Assembly (NCBI GenBank): GCA_002343715.1
Contig: DDSA01000095.1
Span: forward strand, 1 to 12,339
From: Phycisphaerales bacterium UBA2402
GTDB lineage: Bacteria; Planctomycetota; Phycisphaerae; Phycisphaerales; UBA1924
DNA length: 12,339 nt
Direction of reading: 5' to 3'
Numbering within the stretch: position 1 is the stretch's first letter; each line of letters starts with the position of its first letter. The notes under the pieces were generated by a model. It searched no databases and had not been told where the DNA came from. It worked only from the letters and a program-made list of their open reading frames with translations. The position numbers and the translations under genes are program-made. Of the stretch, positions 6,936 through 12,339 are shown in pieces.

Positions 6936-8410
6936 TGGCGTGCTCCAGAAGGCACTTCATCCAGACCTTTGGGTGGCGTCCCCGCTCCAATGGTTGAAGG
7001 GCCTCGGTCCAGCGGATCAGGGCCGGGAGTTGGGGGCCATGCCAGAACACCGCCCACCGCGTACTCCAGTTCGATTCGGGCGAGCGCCGCGGCTTGCTCC
7101 AGGTCGTTGAGCCGCGCCCGTGCGTCGGTGACCTCACGCTGAGCCTCCAGCAGCACCGTCACATCGGCCTGGCCGGACCTGAGCGAGGCCTCCGCGAGCG
7201 TCAGGTTCCGCTCCGCGAGCGCCAGCACCGTCGAGCGGTACTGCTCGACCAGCCGCGATGCGCTGTCGAGCTCGATCCACGCGACGCGGGCCTCGCGCAC
7301 GGCACGCTGCGACGCCGCCTCGTAGCTGCCGAAGGCCGCGCGGGCGATCGATCCGGCCTTGGCGATCTGGGCCTCGTTGGTGTCGAAGATCGGGATTGCC
7401 AGTTCGACCACCGGACCAATGGACTTGTCGCCGGACTCCGACCGCTCGAAGTCGGCACCGAGTCCCAAGTCCCGCAGGTGGCTCCGTTGCTCGACCGAGA
7501 GGTCCGCGCTCTGGGCGAGCGCCACCGACCGCGCCGCCGCGACATCCAGCCGCTGCGACCCCGCCAGCGCGATCACGGTGGCCTCATCGAGCGTCTGAGG
7601 TGCAGACTCCAACGCGCCTTCGTCGACGGCCCAGTCCGCGTTCTCTGCCGCAAAGCCAATCAGTTCGAGCATCCGGCGGCGCTCTTTGGCCAGCTCTCGC
7701 ATCACCACGACCCGCTCGGCCTCGGCCTTCGCGAGTTGCTGACGGGCGCGGTTGACGTCCAGCGTCGTCCCCTCGCCGCCTCGCACTCGGGCGTCGAGGG
7801 AGTCGATCGACTTCTGGATGGTCGCGAGGTTCTGTTCTGCAAGCCCAACCGCACGCTGGCCAAAGGCGATGCGCGTATGCGAGGCCTTCACCTGCGCGAC
7901 CAGCGCGAGGGCCTGGTCAGAGACGTCCAGCACGGTTTGGTTGAGCCGCGCATCGGCTGCCCGGATCTTTCCACCCCGGAGCCAGAGAGCCGCGAAGGAC
8001 TGAACAACCTGCGCCCCGACAAACGTGCCCCCGCTCACTGGGTCAAACGGGAATCGCAGCGTCAGCCCGACCACGGGGTTGGGCAACAAACCCGCCTGCA
8101 CAAGGTCTGCCCGCGAAGCCGCGATCAGTTCAACCTTCGATCTGATGTCGCGGTTGTTCCTGAGCGCCATCCCCAGGGCCAACTCAACCGTGAGGTGCGA
8201 GCGTCCGTCCCACGTTGACAGCGACACATCCCAGGGACCATCCCATCCGGGCGCAACGCCCGATCGGTCATTGACCGTGTGGGCGGCGCGGTCGATGTCC
8301 GCCTTCGGATCAAGCGAGGCGCACCCGCCCGCGAGCGCGACCAGTGCGAGCGTAGCGGTGGCGACTCCGCGCGAGACGTGATGCATGAGATGGCGAGCAT
8401 GTCTGGTCAT
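6932..8410 (-). CDS. TolC-family outer-membrane efflux lipoprotein (first of two)
   Basis: From ATG 8410 this is a 492-residue TolC/CusC/CzcC-type protein. The signal peptide (VATATLALVALAGGC) ends with a probable lipidated Cys at 30; Ala at -3 is less usual than Leu, but GGC fits. The OEP repeats start at about 73 (LTVELALGMALRNNRDIRSK, then GLLPNPVVGLTLRFPF) and about 270 (TLDEATVIALAGSQRLDVAA), with the final helices at 360-450 (LRSGQADVTVLLEAQREV). A Pro/Gly tail follows (457-492). I chose ATG 8410 because GGAG lies 9 bases upstream. An in-frame GTG at 8458, touching the stop of the preceding gene, would add 16 residues before the signal peptide and has no obvious ribosome-binding site. 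The next gene overlaps by ATGA. It is clearly different in sequence from the following TolC protein, so this is not a recent duplication. It may serve the other RND pump upstream. Confidence 0.92.
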   Translation of the reverse strand: MTRHARHLMHHVSRGVATATLALVALAGGCASLDPKADIDRAAHTVNDRSGVAPGWDGPWDVSLSTWDGRSHLTVELALGMALRNNRDIRSKVELIAASRADLVQAGLLPNPVVGLTLRFPFDPVSGGTFVGAQVVQSFAALWLRGGKIRAADARLNQTVLDVSDQALALVAQVKASHTRIAFGQRAVGLAEQNLATIQKSIDSLDARVRGGEGTTLDVNRARQQLAKAEAERVVVMRELAKERRRMLELIGFAAENADWAVDEGALESAPQTLDEATVIALAGSQRLDVAAARSVALAQSADLSVEQRSHLRDLGLGADFERSESGDKSIGPVVELAIPIFDTNEAQIAKAGSIARAAFGSYEAASQRAVREARVAWIELDSASRLVEQYRSTVLALAERNLTLAEASLRSGQADVTVLLEAQREVTDARARLNDLEQAAALARIELEYAVGGVLAWPPTPGPDPLDRGPSTIGAGTPPKGLDEVPSGARQ

Positions 8411-8419
8411 GAACGAAGT

Positions 8420-8423
8420 CTCC
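8420..8423 (-). promoter_or_regulatory. Ribosome-binding site fixing the TolC start at 8410
   Basis: GGAG on the minus strand lies 9 bases before ATG 8410. It favours that start over the longer in-frame GTG at 8458, which abuts the stop codon of the preceding lipoprotein gene. Confidence 0.6.
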
Positions 8424-8458
8424 GGGAAAGCGGCGGAAGAGCAGCGGGACGGCGGCAC

Positions 8459-8797
8459 TCACTTAGCAGCGCGCGGTGCGCACCGGTCGCAGTCCACACC
8501 CTCGGGTGCGCACGACGCGCAGCGGACTTTGAGCACGCCGTCCTGCTCGTAGACGCTCATGTCGCTCTTGCAGTCGTCGCACCGGTGCGTCTTGATGACA
8601 CGGTCGCCGGTGTACCCCGTCCGCGGGTGGTACGTGCCGCGCACCTTGGTGATCTCGTCATAGCACTTGGTGCAGACCGAGACCTGCCCCGGCTGCGCCG
8701 ACGTCATGGTGTGCTTGTCGCTGGCGCAGCCGCCCGCGACGAACACGGCGGTGAGGGTGAGGATGGAGGCGAGAACGACAGGACGTGCGGACATCAT
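8459..8797 (-). CDS. Small lipoprotein with four CxxC pairs, putative metal-binding
   Basis: This is a 112-residue exported protein. The signal peptide ends at VAGGC, with a probable lipidated Cys at 24. The mature part is about 88 residues and holds four Cys pairs: C42-TK-C45, C73-DD-C76, C93-AS-C96 and C103-DR-C106. Histidines at 57 and 71 and Met80 (CKSDM) lie nearby. The pattern suggests one or two small zinc-ribbon or rubredoxin-like sites, held at the membrane or in the periplasm. AGGAG lies 8 bases before ATG 8797; a second ATG follows at once, so the start could be 8794. The gene sits between a YHS-domain protein and the efflux genes, which suggests metal capture or transfer, though a thiol redox role is also possible. 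I recall similar short 'CPxC...CPxCKS' hypothetical proteins in other bacteria but know no characterised function. The signal peptide and Cys pattern are seen; the function is not known. Confidence 0.85.
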   Translation of the reverse strand: MMSARPVVLASILTLTAVFVAGGCASDKHTMTSAQPGQVSVCTKCYDEITKVRGTYHPRTGYTGDRVIKTHRCDDCKSDMSVYEQDGVLKVRCASCAPEGVDCDRCAPRAAK

Positions 8798-8820
8798 GGG
8801 ACAATCTCCTGAAAGAACAC

Positions 8821-8872
8821 TGCTTCGGCCCGCCGAGCCTTTCGGCGAGCCTCGGCTCGTGCAATCGGCCCG
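8821..8872 (-). repeat. Intercistronic inverted and direct repeats
   Basis: This lies in the 108-base gap between the YHS/NTF2 gene (ends 8906) and the small lipoprotein gene (starts 8797). CGCCGA (8831-8836) pairs with TCGGCG (8842-8847) across a 5-base loop. CGAGCC (8835-8840) can instead pair with GGCTCG (8854-8859), and GCCGAG (8832-8837) with CTCGGC (8851-8856). These pairings exclude each other. A near-direct repeat of tcggccc (8825-8831 and 8865-8871) flanks them. No T-run follows on the minus strand, so a classical intrinsic terminator is unlikely. An mRNA processing or stability hairpin, or chance in GC-rich DNA, are the options. Confidence 0.3.
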
Positions 8873-8905
8873 CGCCGCGTCGGCGGAGCGAGACCGTGGT
8901 TGTGG

Positions 8906-9691
8906 TTACTTGTGCCCGTGGCCGCCGCTTGAGCCATGCGGGGCATCCGGCTTCGCCGTGGCGTCGGCGGCGGGCTTCTTCTCCGCCCGGCTCGACCAGT
9001 GCAGGTGCGCGATCTTGGGCGTGCCGCCGTCGTCCACCACGATATAGGTCACGGCGGCCAGGAACTTCCTCGACGCATCGGGGTGCTTGGGGTCGGGGAC
9101 GGTGAACGAGCCGATCTGCCGCACGATCGAGGTCGTGCCGAAGGTCTGCACGTCCTCCTTCGCAATGGTCATGACGAAGCCCGGCATCTCCTTGAGTTCG
9201 GGCAGGAGGTGGTGGTCGCGGTAGGTCTCCCACGTACCCTCATCGCCCGCGTTCTCGCTCACGGTCGCGCGGCCCTTGTCGAGGAACAGTGCGTTGAGGG
9301 CTTCGACATCGGCCTTGCCGCACGCGGTGAGGTAATCGCGGGCGACCTTCAGGGCCGGGCTGCTCGCCGCGTTGATCGCCGCGACGGCCTCCGGAGCGGC
9401 CTTGGTCAGGAGCGCCATCTTCGCCTCGTCGGACTTGCGGTCCCACTTGCGGTCGCAGCCGGGGCAGCAGAAGCCGATGGTGACGCCCCTGAACTGCCGC
9501 GTGGGCGCTTCTGCGTCTACCTCGTTCTCCATGATCGGGCAGAGCTTGTTGACGGGCTTGAGCGTGGGCTGGGCCTGCGCCGTCTCGGCGGGCGGCTGGG
9601 GCTGCGCCGCCCGGGCGGGGGCACTGACGATGCCTGTGCCGAGCACGAGCGCGGCGAATGAACGGATGAACACGGTGGGGGCTTTCTTCAT
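8906..9691 (-). CDS. Secreted YHS-like metal-binding protein fused to an NTF2/SnoaL-like domain
   Basis: From ATG 9691 this is a 261-residue exported protein. The signal peptide (KKAPTVFIRSFAALVLG...) probably ends at APARA, after residue 28. A YHS-like module lies at about 49-80: LCPIME, then FRGVTIGFCC and PGCDRKW. Its cysteines are at 51, 75, 76 and 79, the pattern of small metal-binding YHS domains. Residues about 113-235 resemble an NTF2/SnoaL-like (DUF4440) fold: LKVARDYLTACGKADVEALN is the usual first helix, followed by VSENAGDEGTWETYRDHH, and the C-terminal strands end in IAHLHWSSR. The tail is His-rich (HGSSGGHGHK). The start was chosen because GGAG lies 8 bases upstream and the signal peptide begins there; 23 further in-frame codons upstream look non-coding. 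The YHS part fits copper handling. The role of the NTF2 part (ligand pocket or dimer scaffold) is unknown. The YHS call is strong; the fold call for the second half is moderate. Confidence 0.88.
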   Translation of the reverse strand: MKKAPTVFIRSFAALVLGTGIVSAPARAAQPQPPAETAQAQPTLKPVNKLCPIMENEVDAEAPTRQFRGVTIGFCCPGCDRKWDRKSDEAKMALLTKAAPEAVAAINAASSPALKVARDYLTACGKADVEALNALFLDKGRATVSENAGDEGTWETYRDHHLLPELKEMPGFVMTIAKEDVQTFGTTSIVRQIGSFTVPDPKHPDASRKFLAAVTYIVVDDGGTPKIAHLHWSSRAEKKPAADATAKPDAPHGSSGGHGHK

Positions 9692-9699
9692 GGGATGGA

Positions 9700-9703
9700 C
9701 TCC
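9700..9703 (-). promoter_or_regulatory. Ribosome-binding site fixing the YHS/NTF2 gene start at 9691
   Basis: GGAG on the minus strand lies 8 bases before ATG 9691. It supports this start, where a standard signal peptide begins, over an upstream in-frame GTG at 9760. Confidence 0.6.
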
Positions 9704-9767
9704 GGGGAACTTGGAATGGGACGGCTGAACGGATGACGGATGGCCCGTCGGGTTGGGCACGCAGGAT

Positions 9768-9781
9768 GCCGTCGCGACGGC
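9768..9781. other. Perfect 14-base palindrome in intergenic gap
   Basis: GCCGTCGCGACGGC is a perfect palindrome in the 114-base gap between the 635-residue His-rich protein gene (ends 9806) and the YHS/NTF2 gene (starts 9691). As RNA it could form a 5-bp stem with a CGCG loop. There is no T-run after it. It might be an operator-like site for an internal promoter, an mRNA hairpin, or chance in GC-rich DNA. I see no convincing -35/-10 pair around it. Confidence 0.25.
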
Positions 9782-9805
9782 TCTCGCCCGGCGCGGCGGC
9801 GACGA

Positions 9806-11713
9806 TCACTTCTTGATGTACTCGCTCGGGTCGAGGACCTCCTTGGGCGAGGTCTTGGCGAGCAGCACGTACTCGTCGATGCACGGCGGGCAGCAGAACT
9901 CGTAGGTCTTGCCGCCGATGATCCAGGTGAACTTGGGGTTCGCCTTGGTCATCGTGATCGGGCAGACCTTGTCCCCGGCCTTGGGCTTCATGTCGTGCTT
10001 GGCCATCTTGCCCTTGTACTTGTCGCCCGCCGTCATCGAACCGTTGGCCTTGATGTCGGCCTCGGTGTAGATGCCGCCGGGCGTCAGGTACAGCGCCCGC
10101 TCCTCGTCGGCGTCCACGCCCGCGGGCATGTCGTCGCCTCCATCATGCCCGCCCTTGGCCGACGAGGCCGCGATCGCCGCGACGAACTTGCTCATGCGGT
10201 CGGTGTCGCTCAACTTGTCCCAGGTGGCGGCGGAGGCCGCATCGTGGAACGCGACGGACTGACCCTTGAAGTCGCGGGTGATCTTGGCATCTGCCGCATC
10301 GGCGGTGATGGGGCAGACGGTGTTGGCCGGGGCCGCGCCGTGCTTCTCCCCGTGGCCGCCCGCCCCGCCCTTCTCGACGGTGAACGTGAAGGGCACGGTC
10401 AAGACCTGCTCCTTCTCGGTGGTGCCGACGTTGAACTGGCCCCACGCCTTGTAAGTGCCCGGCTCCTTGAAGTGGGCCTCGAAGTCCACCTTGGGGCCGC
10501 CAACCTGCGCGGCAGCCTTCGGCGCTGCGCCACCATGCCCCGCCCCCCCCGCGTGATCATCCTTCTTCGCATCGGCACCGTGTCCGCCATGCCCGCCGTG
10601 AGCATCATGTCCTCCCTCGCCGTGCTCGCCCCCTTCATGCGGGTGCGCGTGGACGAACTGCGTGCCGTCCTGGCTGATGATGACCAGGTGCCCCATCGCG
10701 CCCAGGTACGGGCGGAGCGTGGTCACGGGCTTGCCGTCCTTGGTGATCGTGAAGGACATGTGGGCCTTGCCACCGGCCGTGATCGCCCCCTCAGTGTCGA
10801 GCGCGACCGTGAAGCCGTCGATGGTCTTGGGCTTGTCGGCATCGACCGTCAGCGACACGGCGGCCTTTGGCGTGCCGCTCGCCGTCACCTTCACCGGCAC
10901 CACCTGCTGCGGCGTGCCCTTGGGCGTGAAGTCGAAGTAGAGCGTGTACTCGCCACCCGCCGGGAAGGTCATGGGCATCGTGAACGCGCCGTCGGCGCGG
11001 CGCGTGGGATGCTCGTGCGCGAACCACGAGAGGTCCTTGCTCACCGCCAGCAGGTGCAGCACCTTTTCGTGAACCGTGTCCAGATCCTTGACGGGCACGC
11101 CCTTGGCGTCCTTGAGCGTGAAGACCATCGCCGCGGCCTTGCCCGCCTCGATGGCCTTGCCGCCCTCGGCAGCAACCGTGACGGTGTGCGTGACCGGGGC
11201 CGCCTCCGCGCCGTGGCCGTGATCGTGGCCGTCCGCCATCGCCGGGGCCAGCGCCGCGACCTTGGCCGCCGCCGCCTTCACGGGCGCGAACGCCGCCTTG
11301 CTCTTGGCGAGATCACCGGCATCGGCGATGTTGTGCAGGTTGTCCGCCGCCTCGGCGAGTTCCTTGCTGGCGAGGTTGATGTCCTTCACCTTCTCGCGCG
11401 GCACGCCGCTGTCCTTGGCGAGCGCGAGCGCCCCCAGCGTCTTGGCGAGCGTGGCGACGGCGTTGGCTTTGTCCGAGACGCCCGCGATGGAGCCGCCGGC
11501 GAGGGCGGCGTCCATCGCCTTCACATCGACGGCGATGCGATTCGCCGCGTCGGCGAACGACCCCGCCTTGGTCACCTCCCCGTGCGAGTGGCCGTCGTCC
11601 TTGTGCCCGGGCTGATCCCCGTGGCCGTGCTGCGCGAGCGCGCTCGGAGCGGTCGAGAGCGCGAGTCCAGAAGCGATAGCTACTGACAGAACCGAAAGCC
11701 GTGAACGTTTCAT
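9806..11713 (-). CDS. Secreted His-rich protein with duplicated beta-sandwich modules and two YHS-like motifs
   Basis: This 635-residue exported protein has a signal peptide ending at ALA-Q (residue 27/28) and a His-rich start (H29, 31, 37, 42, 44). A helical region follows at about 50-160, Ala/Lys-rich and probably a helical bundle, ending in HDHGH (163-167). Two related beta-sandwich modules come next. Module 1 (about 172-290) has H220-LLAVSKDLSWFA-H233-E-H235-P. Module 2 (about 291-447) has H342-LVIISQDGTQFV-H355-A-H357-P, with identical spacing. They resemble YtkA-like or cupredoxin-like secreted domains. Module 2 carries a His-rich loop (355-393, ten His). The C-terminal part has VCPIT at 467 without later cysteines, and a full YHS-like site at 584-618 (VCPITM...YEFCCPPC). 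Start: ATG 11713 overlaps the upstream RND gene (ATGA) and follows AAGGAG by 7 bases. A periplasmic copper/silver buffer or delivery role is inferred from composition and neighbours. I know no characterised protein with this whole architecture. Confidence 0.88.
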   Translation of the reverse strand: MKRSRLSVLSVAIASGLALSTAPSALAQHGHGDQPGHKDDGHSHGEVTKAGSFADAANRIAVDVKAMDAALAGGSIAGVSDKANAVATLAKTLGALALAKDSGVPREKVKDINLASKELAEAADNLHNIADAGDLAKSKAAFAPVKAAAAKVAALAPAMADGHDHGHGAEAAPVTHTVTVAAEGGKAIEAGKAAAMVFTLKDAKGVPVKDLDTVHEKVLHLLAVSKDLSWFAHEHPTRRADGAFTMPMTFPAGGEYTLYFDFTPKGTPQQVVPVKVTASGTPKAAVSLTVDADKPKTIDGFTVALDTEGAITAGGKAHMSFTITKDGKPVTTLRPYLGAMGHLVIISQDGTQFVHAHPHEGGEHGEGGHDAHGGHGGHGADAKKDDHAGGAGHGGAAPKAAAQVGGPKVDFEAHFKEPGTYKAWGQFNVGTTEKEQVLTVPFTFTVEKGGAGGHGEKHGAAPANTVCPITADAADAKITRDFKGQSVAFHDAASAATWDKLSDTDRMSKFVAAIAASSAKGGHDGGDDMPAGVDADEERALYLTPGGIYTEADIKANGSMTAGDKYKGKMAKHDMKPKAGDKVCPITMTKANPKFTWIIGGKTYEFCCPPCIDEYVLLAKTSPKEVLDPSEYIKK

Positions 11714-12339
11714 GAGCGATCTCCTTGATCTGAGGCCGCTGAGCGGCCGGGTTCGGGCAATGCAGGGGCGGCGTCGCTTCCACGGTCGTTCGCCCCTGCT
11801 GACGCGGCGACGGTGGGCTTGACAGGATTGTCGGTTATGACTGGTGCGGGGTGGCTCGGCGACCTCTCCCCATGCTTCTCGGCGTGCTCCCGCGCCAGAC
11901 GCTCTGCGCTATGCCTGCCGAAGCGATAGAAGACCGCCGGTGTGACGAAGAAGTCCAGCAGCGTGCTGGTGATGAGCCCGCCGAGGATGACGACCGCGAC
12001 CGGGTACAGGATCTCCTTGCCCGGCTCGCCCTTGCTGAGCACCAGCGGTATCAGGCCCAGCCCCGCCGTGACGGCGGTCATGAGCACCGGGGCGACTCGC
12101 TCTTGACTGCCCTGGATGATGAGCTCCTTGCTCCAGGGGCGGCGTTCCTCGGTCATGAGGTGGATGTAGTGGCTGACCATCAGCACGCCGTTGCGGGTGG
12201 CGATGCCGGTGAGGCTGATGAAGCCCACGAGCGAGGCCACGCTGAAGGGTTCGCGGGTGATGGCAAGCGCGGCGACGCTCCCCAGGAACGCGAAGGGGAC
12301 GTTGAGCATGATCTGGATGGCGACCATGCCCGAGCGGTA
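11710..12339 (-). CDS. CzcA/CusA-family RND efflux pump, C-terminal fragment (cut by right window edge)
   Basis: The frame is open to the window edge and gives 209 residues, with no true start inside. It covers the last transmembrane helices of a heavy-metal RND pump: VPFAFLGSVAALAI, then FSVASLVGFISLTGIATRNG and VLMVSHYIHLM, the loop RVAPVLMTAVTAGLGLIPLVL, and a final helix LYPVAVVILGGLITSTLLD. The GIATRNG helix differs from the VVDDDG helix at the same place in the other RND pump of this window, so the two belong to different subgroups and probably differ in substrate or energising chemistry. After the usual end (FFVTPAVFYRFG) comes a polar tail of about 70 residues rich in Pro, Ala, Ser and Asp, longer than usual and likely disordered in the cytoplasm. 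The stop overlaps the next gene by ATGA. Its metal cannot be told from this part. Confidence 0.93.
   Translation of the reverse strand, partial: YRSGMVAIQIMLNVPFAFLGSVAALAITREPFSVASLVGFISLTGIATRNGVLMVSHYIHLMTEERRPWSKELIIQGSQERVAPVLMTAVTAGLGLIPLVLSKGEPGKEILYPVAVVILGGLITSTLLDFFVTPAVFYRFGRHSAERLAREHAEKHGERSPSHPAPVITDNPVKPTVAASAGANDRGSDAAPALPEPGRSAASDQGDRS

Noticed and set aside
7094..8218. A 374-codon plus-strand open frame opposite the first TolC gene
   Set aside because: It mirrors the TolC coding frame, has no domain or ribosome-binding site, and its residue composition is biased.
8831..8859. Intrinsic terminator between the YHS/NTF2 gene and the lipoprotein gene
   Set aside because: The stems are short and no T-run follows in the direction of transcription.
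10523..10651. CRISPR-like or tandem DNA repeat in the GC-rich stretch of the 635-residue gene
   Set aside because: It is a coding Gly-His-rich loop with irregular spacing; no constant repeat and spacer units are seen.
9740..11686. A 648-codon open frame on the plus strand opposite the 635-residue gene
   Set aside because: It is Arg/Gly/Val-rich with no recognisable domain. The minus strand has a signal peptide, duplicated domains, Cys motifs, a strong ribosome-binding site and an ATGA junction. Long antisense frames are expected in GC-rich coding DNA.

Overview
The window is GC-rich and densely coding. All supported genes lie on the minus strand, so transcription runs from right to left. Neighbouring genes overlap by ATGA or sit 15 to 114 bases apart, which suggests one long operon or a few coupled transcription units. 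Both ends cut a gene. The organism is a Gram-negative-type bacterium with an outer membrane: RND pumps, TolC-type outer-membrane proteins, lipoproteins and Sec signal peptides are all present. The style of the CusA protein and the secreted YHS and CxxC proteins remind me of Planctomycetota, but this is a guess from memory and not a demonstrated placement.

Layout, in order of transcription: (1) 12339-11710, the C-terminal end of a CzcA/CusA-family RND metal pump, cut by the right edge. (2) 11713-9806, a 635-residue secreted His-rich protein with two duplicated beta-sandwich modules and two Cys-Pro-Ile motifs. (3) 9691-8906, a secreted protein joining a YHS-like metal site to an NTF2/SnoaL-like domain. 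(4) 8797-8459, a small lipoprotein with four CxxC pairs. (5) and (6) 8410-6932 and 6935-5565, two different TolC-family outer-membrane efflux lipoproteins in tandem. (7) 5568-3847, a CusB-type periplasmic adaptor with three heavy-metal-binding modules. (8) 3831-160, a 1223-residue CusA-type pump. (9) 144-1, the N-terminus of a P-type cation ATPase, cut by the left edge.

The likely overall job is defence against soft metals, most probably Cu(I)/Ag(I). Items 5 to 8 form a complete tripartite efflux system, and the three methionines that bind copper in E. coli CusA are conserved. Items 2 to 4 are secreted proteins rich in Cys and His, placed between two RND pumps. I infer that they capture, reduce or pass on metal in the periplasm, but the sequence does not prove this. 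No promoter or regulator gene is visible. The operon start lies beyond the right edge.
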